A DNA stretch of 64,000 nucleotides from Umbelopsis ramanniana AG. Taxonomy: Eukaryota > Mucoromycota > Umbelopsidomycetes > Umbelopsidales > Umbelopsidaceae. Positions 1 through 10,677 of this stretch are shown here, piece by piece. The notes under the pieces were generated by a model. It did not search any database, had not been told where the DNA came from, and saw only the letters and a program-made list of their open reading frames with translations. The DNA is taken from positions 186,001-250,000 of the forward strand of contig NW_026252111.1 in assembly GCF_025399195.1 (NCBI RefSeq), in the 5' to 3' direction. The position numbers were made by a program, and so were the translations under genes. Numbering within the stretch: the stretch's first letter is position 1; each line of letters opens with the position of its first letter.

Positions 1-505
1 GACAAAATATTTTGAAGATTTGAGTGCCAGTTTCGCTATCAATGCTAAAAACGAACAACTGAGTGCACAGTAAGTATTGGCGGCTGGACACCATAGAGAA
101 AGAATAACACATTGACATTTCTATTTTAGTTATTCTTGGTTGGTGGAGCTTCATAAACCAATCAACGGCTCACAGTTATACGTCGAGGCTACGCTAGAGA
201 ACCCGGATGATAAGACTAGCCCACTCCAAGTACAAGCGATCGAATTGCAAAACAACGAATCCATGCTCCCATTCGAGCATCGCCGATTTTACGTTCTGTC
301 TCCTTCATTGCCAAAACTAAGCTGCGGGTTATACAATATGAAATTGACCGCTTATAGTGACAAGTCTAAGAAAGAGAAGATTACTGAGCATTCTAATCAA
401 ATTCTCTCGCGTGTCAATACAGATAATTGCTGCAAGTCAGAGTTCATGGAGCAGATGAACGCCGCAGCAAGAGCGTCGGAGTCAGGCTGGGAAACTAAGC
501 AGTGA
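1..505 (+). CDS. 3' end of an unknown gene (partial)
   Basis: Two exons are visible: the window edge to 69 and 130-505, joined across a 60-bp GT-AG intron (donor GTAAGT at 70, acceptor TTTTAG ending at 129). The reading frame stays open over the junction (Ser-Ala-His-Tyr-Ser-Trp) and stops with TGA at 503-505. The visible C-terminal part is about 148 residues, soluble, with alternating hydrophobic residues such as WLVELHKP and RRFYVLSPSLPKL that suggest a beta-rich fold, then a Lys/Glu-rich tail. I do not recognise the family and no function is proposed. The gene converges on the next one, about 200 bp away. The 5' part lies outside the window. Confidence 0.7.
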
Positions 506-709
506 CATGGATGTTCATAGAAAATGACAACCGCAACAGGTGTTTTCCCTACAGAGCTTCTGTAGATAACATAGACGATTTCGAGGATATATTCCTTGGT
601 TTTCTTTTTGTTTTTATCAAAAATAAAAGTGTACATTATGGAAGAATAATAGTATGTTACAAAGGGATCAGTCTGTCGGCGAACCAGATATTGTCTGAAT
701 GGTATCAAA

Positions 710-1829
710 TTACTGTAGTAATGATAGGTCATACTTTGAGCTATCGTTGGCCGCCAAAAGGTTCTGACGCCATTGTTCCGCCAAGGTGGTCAGTCGCTGG
801 TTAGTCTCACTATCCGAATTACACCACAAGGCTGGAAACATGCCACATTTTGCTGGATTGGAGTCCATTCCGGCTGAACGGAATTCTGGATCACAGAGTA
901 CTTCCATAGCGAATCTTTCGTAGATGAGCAAAAGTGAGGGACAGGGATCCTTTGTTGTTAGCAAGTGATCTACCGGCAATTCCATGAACGATACTCTGAC
1001 GTGTGGCGCAAAAGGGAACAAGCCTGTATATGGCATGCCTACTTTGAAGGCACCATGTGCTTTTTGATATTCTATGCAGGATTTAAGGAATACTCCTTGG
1101 GCAAATAAAGGCAGACCTAAAAAAAACAAAGTTAGCTCATTTAGCATTCATCCTAAACCATGGTCGTTCAGTAAGATATGCATACCTGGTGCGTAGATGA
1201 GAATATCTCTAATATCAGCGAATGGTAATATGTATCGTAAACCAACAGTATAGCTGTACGGCTTGAACAGTCGACAAACCATTTCTGAAGGGTTTTTGTT
1301 GCACGGCCAATCTTTGTTTTGCTTGCACTTTTCTTCACTGTATTCCTCAGCTTTTGGACAATCCAATCCGAAGAATGCATGTGTTCCTCGTTCCTTGTGT
1401 ACTATATACAGTCCGTTTGAGACACGCCTCAAAGTAATGTCTTTGAAAAAAAAAAAACCAGTCAAAAAAACATGTTACAGAGAGTAGGGAAAGCAAAGGT
1501 ACCTTACCTGTAAAGTTAAAGTTTTGTCGAATGCGAGTCAGGACGACTTCGGAACGGATTTGTCTGAACTCGTAAAAGTCGCTTGGCGGTGAGAATACTT
1601 GAGTTCGAGCACGACGCCATAATATTGGATCATTCTCCCGATGGCTGGTTGGAACCGAAGCCAAAGATATACCAGGCCCAGTATCATTATAAACAAATGC
1701 AAAAGCGTCGTCTACAGATCGCTGCCAATCAATCTTTTCTAGATCGAGGTGTTTCTTATAAGCTGCCGGCAGAGCTGCTGCTGTATTGACGGGCTCGGTT
1801 CCCTTCATAAAACTTTCGTAGAATGCCAT
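710..1829 (-). CDS. unknown 327-aa protein, three exons
   Basis: Exons are 1508-1829, 1186-1440 and 710-1116 on the minus strand, with introns of 67 and 69 bp and donors GTAAGG and GTATGC. Phases agree (322+255+407 nt, 328 codons with stop TAA). The start used is the ATG of MAFYESFMKG at 1829; an in-frame ATG at 1871 would add 14 residues. No signal peptide or membrane segment is obvious. The middle exon is Cys-rich (LDCPKAEEYSEEKCKQ, DWPCNK, MVCRLF) and the last is rich in aromatic and Pro residues (PYTGLFPFAPHVRVSF). It looks like a folded, conserved protein, but I cannot assign a family. It is head-to-head with the hydrolase at 1940, with only about 110 bp between start codons. Confidence 0.7.
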
Positions 1830-1939
1830 TGCTGGAGAATTATACAAGTGTAAAAACTGGAAAAGTGGCAACGTAAGACGAAGTTTACAGTACTTGTCGG
1901 ACTTTGAATATAGCTATTTTTCTTCCACAATGGGCTTTG

Positions 1940-3729
1940 ATGGACACATCCCGCTTCTTGGCTCGCTTGCAAATGGCTTATAGAAAACTTGCTGCTAATC
2001 TTGCTTATGCGGCTAAAATGAGCCAAGTTGGCTTTGGATCACCACCCAAGCTTTCGACAGCCAAGACCATACTCAATACAGTGCTGCCGTCTCCGACCTT
2101 GGTAAGCAATGTCATTCGAGACCACTATACGAAAGGTTTTAAATCCCAGACAAATATTCCTGTAGCCAACGTCAAATGTCAAACTAATGCGAGATGCGTA
2201 ATTCATAGGTCCACCAGCAAAGTCATGGTCGCTCGAATTTCATATCGCTATTGCGTTTATTCGCGATCTTATAGCACGTTCAAGATTTCACACTGTTGAG
2301 CATATGCAGTGGCTGACCTCGCAACTCCACGTCCCACTTCCGCCTTTCACAACCAGCAAAGACTTTATTGTTCCATCATCCTATCGACTAAAAGCCGGGT
2401 CTGTCATTGAGTCGGCAATTGATAAGAACGACTATCCAGCCATCGGATGGGACTGGATTGGCGATAAAAAGACCGCACCACCGCTCTCTGGAGAATGGTT
2501 AGCAGGAGAAGATGAACCGGGCGAAAAGAGGAATGAAAGTGTTGTTCTCTACGTTCATGGCGGAGCAGGTTACATGGGATCTACTATGACCCATCGCTTA
2601 TTGACTTCCAGCATCGCAAAGGCAAGTAATTGCGTACCAATTCAGGTCGTATAACGAAATTTTCTAATACGTCATTGTTCGTCAGGCTACAGGTGGACGG
2701 GTTTGTGCTATCAATCAACGATTAGCCCCTCAACATCCCTTTCCCGCACCGTTGGAAGATGCCTTGACGACGTACTTACAACTAATTGACAAGGAAAATA
2801 GCGAAGGAGTTGATCCCAAAAATGTCATCATTGCTGGCGAGTCGCATGGTGGTGGTATGGTTATGGCTTTGCTATTGTTGTTACGTGATTGTAAATTACC
2901 TATGCCAGCCGGTGCCATTGGGTTATCTCCTTGGGTGGATTTGACGCACTCTCTACCATCGATTTTAACCAACATCTCGACGGATTATTTACCTGCCAGC
3001 GGATTCTCTCACAAACATTCCAGAGCGCTTGAATTTAATAATTTACCGCAGTTTGAACCTGAAGCGCTTGGGCCACTTGGTAAAGCCGTCCGACTTCCAA
3101 TGTCACATGAAGATTTGGATCGTGTACAATTCTACGCTCCCAATTCTACTCTCAAAATGCGATATGTCAGCCCGATATTTGACGAACAGGGACTGCACGG
3201 ATTGCCTCCGTTGCTTATTGTACGTGTATCACCTTGGGATTCTTAGAAGTCATACATATTCTAACCAGAAACTGATTTTCTCACGATCCTTTCGTAGCAA
3301 GTCGGAACAGCCGAACGGCTAAGAGATGAATCCATTTATTCAGCCTACAAGGCTTCAAACCAGTTTCCGGATTCTCCCTCTCCGCAAATGACCGCTGTCT
3401 CCCCAACACAAGTGAAACTAGAACTTTATGTCGACCAACCTCATGTGTTTCAAATGATTCTCGCTACCAAACAACGTGCCGTCGCCATTCATCAAATAGG
3501 TGAATTTGTAAAATCATTGGCTACAGGACGGGAAAATGCAGGGAATCAGGTGAAGAGCCCTAGTCATCTGCAGGTGTGCACCGTTCAACCCAATGGTGAG
3601 ATAACAGAAGGCATGACCGACCCTCCTACTAAGGAAGTATGGGATTTGTGGGAGAAACGGTTAGAGCGGCCTTCTCTTAGAGAGAGGTTAGAGGAAGTGC
3701 AGCATACCCTTAGTAATTTACGGCCTTGA
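1940..3729 (+). CDS. alpha/beta hydrolase, HSL-type esterase (Say1-like)
   Basis: Exons are 1940-2101, 2223-2621, 2686-3219 and 3298-3729, giving about 508 aa. Hormone-sensitive-lipase family marks are plain: oxyanion motif HGGA near residue 166, nucleophile elbow GESHGGG with Ser near 240, the segment INQRLAPQHPFPA, and a late DQPHVF with the probable catalytic His near 414. The N-terminal hydrophobic stretch (SWSLEFHIAIAFIRDLIA) resembles the membrane-proximal region of fungal hydrolases such as yeast Say1, an ER sterol deacetylase; that substrate is inference only. Intron 2 (2622-2685) uses a GC donor (AAG|GCAAGT) with a CTAAT branch site, and the phase is correct. Intron 1 uses the AG at 2221-2222; nearer AGs break the frame. 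Confidence 0.85.
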
Positions 3730-3929
3730 GCTAAAAATGCGATGGCCACTGTAAATAATGTTACATAGAACTGTCATGCATGCAATGTAGAAAAAAAAAA
3801 TCTAGCATATTTATTTGCTCTCTCGATATTGAGATAGAGGTACATTGAATTTGTATACTATAGTACAATGCTGTTTGCATAAGTGAAAGGTTAACGGGCA
3901 GCGATGGGATGGGAGAGTGGTATGGGAGG

Positions 3930-5155
3930 TTATCTGTCGGCAAGCTTAACGCCAGCAACAACCACTTCACCGTCGTCCCACTTGTCATTGAATAAATCAA
4001 TCCAGCCTCTAACTTTTTCGTAAACCATAAATGTTACAGCCTGACCGGGAGCGACACGCATAAGTCGTGGGGTAAGGCCTTTGTAGAATGCAGTGTAACC
4101 TTCTTTCTGGATGATTTCGGAGGTGACGGTCTGGAATCGTTGCCAGCCAGAGCCGCTGGCGTTGCTTTTTTGGATACGAGTCTTAATGGTATCAATAGGG
4201 GCATTGGACATGGGACCCATAGCACCAGACACACCACCCAAAATGAGATGTTGATATGAAGGCAGTTCGTCGACTTGTTGGGCTTTGATAGCATATTTCT
4301 TCATCTCTTGATACACTGTGAAATTGACAGCTTGATTCGTGGCTGATCGGGAGTTAAACATAGAATGTGTCAGCATCATTTCCAATAGACGTCCAAGCGA
4401 GTGAGAAAAAATAAATCCTTACATTGTCTGAGAGCAGTCAAGGCAACACCCTTATACAAAGCTCCAAACCCTTCGTGCTTGACGATCTCATATGCACAGT
4501 GGAATGCGTTTCTGTATTTTGGAATATCCATAGGGTCGGTCATGGAGTGCTTCTGAGCTTGCAGACGAATTTTGATCACATCCATGGGTGTGACGACCAA
4601 CACAGCTTCAGTAACACCAGCACTCAAACCAGCTGATATGAAAGGAAATGAAGGAGATTAGGTACTGCAATGCATATGCATAACCTACATCAAATGAATG
4701 AATGAAAACTCTAACGTACCAAAGAAGGTAGAGCTGGTGCTGACCTTGCCATTGCTATCAGCCAACAATGACTTGTAGTATTCAAACGAACTGAATCGAA
4801 TAGCCATCTTGGGGACAATACCAGTGACAACAGCTCCGAGACCTTTGTACAGGGCAAAAAATGATTCATTTCGTACGATCTTTGCTCCTACACCGATGAA
4901 TCCCAGTCGCTTTCCCTACAGTATCGAATGGAATATTTAAATTCAGGTCATCTATAGAATTGGATCCACAAAGACAATACATACAGCAGCGTTTCGAGCT
5001 CCCGACTTTGAAAGTTGCATTCTGACTTTGATGGTATCCAAAGGATGGCAACTGCAAGCCTCAATAAGACCGGCAGCACCACCAGCTACCAAGTGAGTGA
5101 CCAATGTCTTTGGTCTTGGTTTTTTGGAGGATTGTTCGGGCTTAGAAGCGCTCAT
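3930..5155 (-). CDS. SFC1: mitochondrial succinate/fumarate carrier
   Basis: Minus-strand exons 4985-5155, 4720-4915, 4423-4632 and 3930-4342 give a 329-aa protein (990 nt including TAA). Three mitochondrial-carrier repeats carry the signatures HPLDTIKVR, TPMDVIKIR and APIDTIKTR. The stretches GALYKGVALTALRQ, TNQAVNFTVYQ and RVAPGQAVTFMVYE are typical of the Sfc1/Acr1/AcuL subgroup. That protein exchanges cytosolic succinate for mitochondrial fumarate across the inner membrane, linking the glyoxylate cycle to gluconeogenesis during growth on acetate, ethanol or lipid. Length matches the family (yeast Sfc1 about 322 aa). The upstream region holds a 10-bp direct repeat that may be regulatory. 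Confidence 0.93.
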
Positions 5156-5629
5156 GGTGAAGGAAGAAAAGAATAAGAAGGGAATGGAAATGAAACAAGG
5201 TGGAGAAGGGCCTTTTATTTAATGCTACTGGTGTTATTAAAGCTTGCGGTCATTTTCATATGCTCGATTAGACTCTTACCCCGCAATTGTCCACATTCAG
5301 CCGTCCATTGGCTCTCTTGCTGCCAATGAGCAACCAAGCGTCACCGTATTCCTCCGAACATGTGATCACTGTACATGTGATCCCATCATTTCAGTCAATT
5401 CAATTCTAAATACCTGAGATAATGTATAGAAAGCCTATCGAAGCATACGAGGAGATCTCCTCAAAATAAAGGAGAAACATAAAGGTGCTGTTGGCAGGCA
5501 CCTGCATGCGATGTACAGCTGGTCAATTTTTTTGTTTTTTATAATTTTTATTTTTGGATGTTTAGTTACTTGACCAAAAATTTGGGATGACAAAGATGAG
5601 TTTCATAATTTCGTCTTGGTAAAGCTGTT
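5156..5629. other. intergenic, promoter side of SFC1
   Basis: No coding sequence is seen in these 474 bp between two minus-strand genes. A 10-bp direct repeat ACATGTGATC at 5358-5367 and 5373-5382 contains the E-box-like core CATGTG; the copies start 15 bp apart. An A/T-rich TATA-like stretch lies near 5213-5222, about 60 bp upstream of the SFC1 start. The 5521-5580 part is T-rich and may include the 3' region of the Smr gene. Confidence 0.5.
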
Positions 5630-6613
5630 CTACATAACAACGCAGTCACCACTTCGAACTTTGTCCTCCAGTCTATCGAGCCACCGCATATCTCCTTTGC
5701 CTTTGCCGAATTCTACATACAAGCAACCAGGATTAGGGGTGTTAGGTTCGACATGAACGTTGTATTTCTCGACCATGGTGGTGATAGCTGGCTTAAGCTT
5801 AGCAATGTGATCTATAGTGCGGTTTGGGGGAGGGGTGTTAGGTTGTTTCAGTTCCATCCAGAAAAATACTGTAATGATTACGGACCAATGCTATGATTGC
5901 CTCGGCCAACGATGATGGTCAAGTGATCTCTGCCTTCCCTCTGACAGCGGGCGATGGCTTCTTCAGCACGTTCGGTTGCTTCTTGCACAAACAAGCCATG
6001 CAAGTCGACCTCGTCGGGACTTCGACCCCGGTTCTTTTCTACATGTAGGATGCGTGAGAAAAGGTGTTACATCAAAATCTGTATACATTTCTGCTTACTT
6101 TCAAACACAAAATCCGCTGCCTGTTTGTTATATTGTTTCATCAGGCGATCGTGCTCATGTCCCTGGTTCGACAGTTCCTTGGCTGAATTATATTCAGTTA
6201 CTGCAAACTGCTTGATATAGAATGAATGATATTACTTTGAATCCTTCCTTACCTTGAGCTCCGTCACCACTCTTATAAGCCTGTTGACTTCGCTCATAAC
6301 ATTCATTACGAGTCATGGCCGCTTGATGGGCAAGGCCGCGCAGACGAGAGTACTCGGGATCGTCACCTTCGTCTAAATGAGGGGAAGGCGCGTGTGGGGC
6401 GCCTTGATTATTGTATTGTTGATTGTGCGACTGTTGATGGTGTTGCTGTTGGCCACCACCATGTGCGGGCTGCTGAGGGTAAGGCTGAGAATGGTTACCA
6501 GGATAAGGTTGGTTATATTGAGGTTGCTGTTGGTCCTTTTGTGAGCGTTGGTATTCGTGGTAGACCTGGTTGGCAGTGTCAAAGGCTTTCTCTAAAGACG
6601 GTTTGTTACCCAT
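5630..6613 (-). CDS. DUF1771-Smr domain protein
   Basis: Minus-strand exons 6253-6613, 6099-6182, 5886-6038 and 5630-5811 sum to 780 nt, 259 aa. The N-terminal third is Gln/Pro/His-rich and disordered. A DUF1771 helical segment follows (LRGLAHQAAMTRNECYERSQQAYKSGDGA, extended by LSNQGHEHDRLMKQYNKQAADFVFE). The Smr domain comes last, with DLHG near residue 163 and the glycine loop GRGNHS. Smr domains are nicking nucleases or RNA-binding modules. Eukaryotic DUF1771-Smr proteins, such as yeast YPL199C, are linked to RNA or translation surveillance, but the exact role here is unknown. The last intron (5812-5885) has an atypical GTCCGT donor, but phase and the conserved sequence HSIDHIAKLKPAI support it. 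Confidence 0.88.
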
Positions 6614-6942
6614 AGTGGTGGTGGTGGTAGTAAAATGATCTTTACTGTGTAGAAAAATTGATCTGAGTTCTTTAATCGATGTCGTCGTTTGTCTAATGCC
6701 GTTCTTTCCTTTTTCAGCCTGTGCAATAAGCCACAGACGCTCGTCTTCCCGCAACTTCTTTTTATGTTAACAATTGTGTATTGTATTTAAAATGAATGAC
6801 AATAAAACCATCCAACAGGCCGTAGAAGATGAACAACAGTAAAAAGGTGAAAACAACGAAAGAAATAGGGGGTGAAAAAAATGGTTGCGGTATAGACAAG
6901 AACTGGGTAAAAACCGATTGAACAATACCATGACTACTGTAC

Positions 6943-8795
6943 TCAATCAGCATCTCGGTTGATATAATGTTTGACCATCCAGTCTCTAACAAATATGCTA
7001 GCTTTCATGAACTTCTTACTTGCATACTTCTTGTAAAAAGCATCATGAATAGGCTCCTGTGCAAGATAGTCAAGCATGAGTTCTGCCCATTTGCGAAGTT
7101 GGGTCTCCTTGTAGCCAGAGTAATGTACAAGATTGGCATCCTGGTTGTTTCGGGTGGTCAGCCAAAGCGAACTTGTTGGTTTTAAAAACGCTATATGAAA
7201 GTGAAACTTACCCAATCGCCCCGTGAAAGCATTTTTTTCGCCAGGAACAACGCAGAGGCTGATATCAATGATGGTGGACATCCCATAAACCGATGGTCAA
7301 CCAGCGGAATTTCCATAAAATATTTTGCAACGGTACGAGTATAAATATCGTAGTTATCTGCCTTCGATGCTCGTCTCAAAAAGTGCATTGGGTTTGGATA
7401 ACAGAGCTGGAAATCGAGGACTTGAAGAACGTATCGTTCTGCCTTCAAAATATCAGCGTCTTTAAGACTACCGTCGGCCATGAAGGTGAAATTCTTAATG
7501 GAAGGTGCCATCACCTCTTCGTATTTTGAAGCAATGAAAAGGGCAGTGACACCAACTAGTTGAAGCTTCACGAGAGAAACAACGCGAGCAGAGAGGAAAC
7601 GGTCAATGATATTCACAGCAAGGAACAAAGTTTCAGGCAAAAGTCCAAAGTTGCAATGGACTTCCATGAGCCAGTCGACTAGAATGCCTCGCATCTTCCA
7701 TACGAGTTCTTTCTGAGACTCCATGTAGTTGGCTTGCGGTAAAGTTTCGAGCTGTGTGGCAATATGAGATTTAGTGCCTTCAATACACAGCAAGATAGTA
7801 AACATTCAGGAAATGGATCATTACCTCCAAGACGCGCATGTATTCAAAAATTTCATTGACATACTCAGTCACCATCATGGGATCATTCTTGTCTTCAGCA
7901 TCCAAGTCAGTCCATGTTTGTGTGGCAACTTGAAGTGCGCGCTTTTCTTCATCGAGATCGGCAACGGTCGCTTCCTGTATATCTTCGCTCATTTCGTGAG
8001 TGCTGATATGATTAGATATGTCACTAAAGAAAGAGCGCGATCGCTTTCCCAGGCGTATGTTATGGAGTTCTTTGTTATCATCTTTCAAAGCATTCTGAGA
8101 TTTCCTTAGATGCGCTGGCAGGATAATAGGTAGAACTGGTACAGCACGCACGACGTCTTTTCCATTATTGTCTTTGGCTGCTTCTTCCTTAATAATTTCG
8201 GTTACTTTCTTCTCGTGCTTAATTTCTGTTCGAACAGTTTTTGTAATCTCGGTCGCGTTGGTAACGGCTTTCTCATTTTCTGAAGTTGTCTATAGCAAAA
8301 GATGTGTTAGAACACACTTATCATGATTGGCGCGGTAGTAGCTAAATTGAAAATTTTCGTTACCTTTTGTTGCGACTTGGCATTGCTTACATCGTTTAGA
8401 ACAGAACGTCGCTTTTGAAAAACGTTGGTGTTAGTGGTGGTTGCAGATTTCAATCGAGTGGTTTGACTAGAAGTCTTGGTGTTTGCATCTTTGACTGACT
8501 GTTTGGCGTTGTTTTCGTTCTCGCTATTGACAAGTCTATTTTGATTAGAAGCAGTTAGAATGCCTCGTCTCGGAGGTATCTGTTTTTCGTTATGCGATTC
8601 ACGGTTACGCGAAAAAAAATTAAATGCAAAAGAAAGTCATTGCAAATCAAAGCCAGCCGAACAAAACAAATGGTGAGATGGTGATGAAAGTAATAAAGTG
8701 AAGATGAGTGTGAGTGAAACGCGATAAACAGGTTGCGTGGCATAGTAAACCATCGATGGCTTGGGTTTACTTACGTTGCTATTACGACTGAACAT
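6943..8795 (-). CDS. G2/mitotic B-type cyclin
   Basis: Minus-strand exons 8775-8795, 8364-8579, 7825-8289, 7212-7751 and 6943-7140, all phase 0, give 479 aa. The first exon codes for only seven residues (MFSRNSN). The N-terminal region is disordered and basic, with an RxxL destruction-box-like motif at residues 12-15 (RGIL). The cyclin box starts at EYVNEIFEYMRVLELETLP and contains MRGILVDWLMEVH, LAVNIIDRFLS and ALFIASKYEEV, followed by the C-terminal cyclin fold (FLRRASKAD, LVHYSGY). It should bind and activate Cdk1 for mitotic entry (S. pombe Cdc13, yeast Clb class) and be degraded by the APC/C. Intron 7752-7824 uses a distal AG after ACAC; the nearer AG breaks the frame. Confidence 0.93.
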
Positions 8796-9601
8796 TATGA
8801 GCTATTTTCACACTGTGCCGTGAGATAAGGCGAGATGGAGGGCGAGCTCCTCGTATTCACCAATGAACGCGAGTTTGTGGTGTTTTATGGTTCTGTCTGT
8901 CACAAAGCGGAAGGGTCAGAGGGAATAAAGGCTCGGTGGAATCTGCGTAAAGGGTAATTGAGAGAGAACGGGACCTTGAGGTCTCACAAGCAACAGGAAT
9001 TTTTTGCTGTGATATGAGTGACGTCGAAATGGTGGGTTAGGGCCTAGCGATAAACCCAGCTTCACTCGTCGAAACTTCATGGATCGCCAACTGCTTTTCT
9101 GTAGCACACTTGGCAATTTTCTTTTTTTCGTCTAGTCAGCGAGCAGGTGCTTATTGTTTGCTAAACAGATTCACTTTAAAAAAATCTGGTATGTCCACTA
9201 CTTTTCATAAACGACAATTTTCGTCCCAGCTGAATATTCAATTTAATTGAGCGTTGGTTGGTAGCATCTAGGGTAGGTAGTTTCTTTGCTATTAAGCCTT
9301 GTGTATTGAAATGCTTCAATAAATTAAACGCATAGACGATTTTATGGTCGTACTTGTATTGCTACGCACAAGTCAACAAAGCTGGGGTGGCTACATACGA
9401 GCAAACATGTGCCATAAAATCCGGTGTAGATATCCAAACCTGAAGTGTAGGTTCGGACTGGACTTTTAAAGCTGGCACTCGGTCTGTCGGTTTATTTGAT
9501 CACTTGATTCACAATGTCAGAAAATAAACAAATGGGTCCTTCCGAAAACAATATAAAAGGCGTGTTCGATATGGCCCAGGTCCTAACCGTAACGTGTCTA
9601 A
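8796..9601. other. intergenic, divergent promoter region
   Basis: 806 bp separate the cyclin (minus) from the CBM48-like gene (plus). Short open frames here have no recognisable protein character. I see no tRNA or repeat. This region must hold both promoters; no site can be named with confidence. Confidence 0.5.
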
Positions 9602-10579
9602 ATGTCTACCGCACAGTTCCGCTTACTATATCCTTCGGGAAGTGGTTCTGTATCTATCTCCATTGAAGATGGGATACCAAAGCCGCTTATGAAATCTAAA
9701 GGAGGCTTATACGAACTCGAACGGCAATTACTACGAGACACAAAATACAACTATCAGGTATTTCTTGACGACGAGCCCCAACAAATAGAGGTATTTGATA
9801 CTGCGTGCGCCAAGTCAAAAAGTGACCTAAGTGCTCTTCAAAACTTGAGCACTCTGTGCCTAGTTGATATGGATGCAAAGGATCAACCCAATTCGCACGA
9901 TAGAATTTTAGGAGGAGGCGCCGACCCTGCCGCCGTGCTAGAAGATCCACCTGAATTTGATCACGGCGACAGCCATAGTGATAACGAAACAGTCAGCTCG
10001 GAATTGGATTCCCCTCTTACTCCTACACGATTTGAAGGTTTTGAAGAAGAACAATCTATTCACTCTATGTTACATGAAAAACACGACGTAAAGAACGAAG
10101 ACTACAGTACGCCTCTTATTGACACGATTAATCAGGATTCGCAGAACATCATACATGTTGAACATGCGTCGCAAGTCACCTCGGAAATTCAAGCTGAACC
10201 AAATCCTCAACGCAATGTCCTGGAGACATCTATACCAGAGAGAAAGGAAACCGAAGATCATGCCGTTGACGAAGTAGCCGCCAATGACGTGCCTATGGCC
10301 AATGGGGTATTTGTCACGCCCATGGCGCCCGATGCAGAGGATTACCTTGACGATCACTGCATTGTAGACGATCTTATTCAAGAACTGCGCGAGAAAGAAG
10401 AAAGTCAAATGAAGGCAAACACTGCTGGAGAAGTCATCACTACACAATTGCAAGCCTTCTCAAAATTCGGCCCGGCTGATGTTCTTCGGCTCCAATCTAT
10501 GTTTACTTCATTTATCATGATAATTATCCTCCAAGCGGTTGCAAACGTATTCTCCTTTGCCAAAGCTTCCCTTGATTAA
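9602..10579 (+). CDS. tail-anchored protein with N-terminal CBM48-like domain
   Basis: A single exon of 325 aa. Residues about 4-65 resemble the AMPK-beta/Mdg1 glycogen-binding E-set (CBM48): FRLLYPSGSGSVSISI, PLMKSKGGLYE, then TKYNYQVFLDD, matching the strand pattern and the KFxVDG-like turn. The usual first Trp loop (GSFDxW) is missing, so sugar binding may be altered or lost. Residues about 85-295 are acidic and disordered (Asp/Glu/Ser-rich). The last 25 or so residues hold one hydrophobic segment (SFIMIIILQAVANVFSF) followed by only a few residues, the pattern of a tail anchor inserted after translation into ER or mitochondrial outer membrane. A membrane tether for glycogen or a kinase scaffold is inference. 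The fold call is moderate; the membrane anchor is clear. Confidence 0.75.
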   Translation: MSTAQFRLLYPSGSGSVSISIEDGIPKPLMKSKGGLYELERQLLRDTKYNYQVFLDDEPQQIEVFDTACAKSKSDLSALQNLSTLCLVDMDAKDQPNSHDRILGGGADPAAVLEDPPEFDHGDSHSDNETVSSELDSPLTPTRFEGFEEEQSIHSMLHEKHDVKNEDYSTPLIDTINQDSQNIIHVEHASQVTSEIQAEPNPQRNVLETSIPERKETEDHAVDEVAANDVPMANGVFVTPMAPDAEDYLDDHCIVDDLIQELREKEESQMKANTAGEVITTQLQAFSKFGPADVLRLQSMFTSFIMIIILQAVANVFSFAKASLD

Positions 10580-10677
10580 GCATTTTTCTTATTTAGTATT
10601 TTTATGTAACTTTTTATTGATGATTATATGCACAAAGTATTGTATTGAATAGCGAGAATATAAAGATCGGAAGCAAG

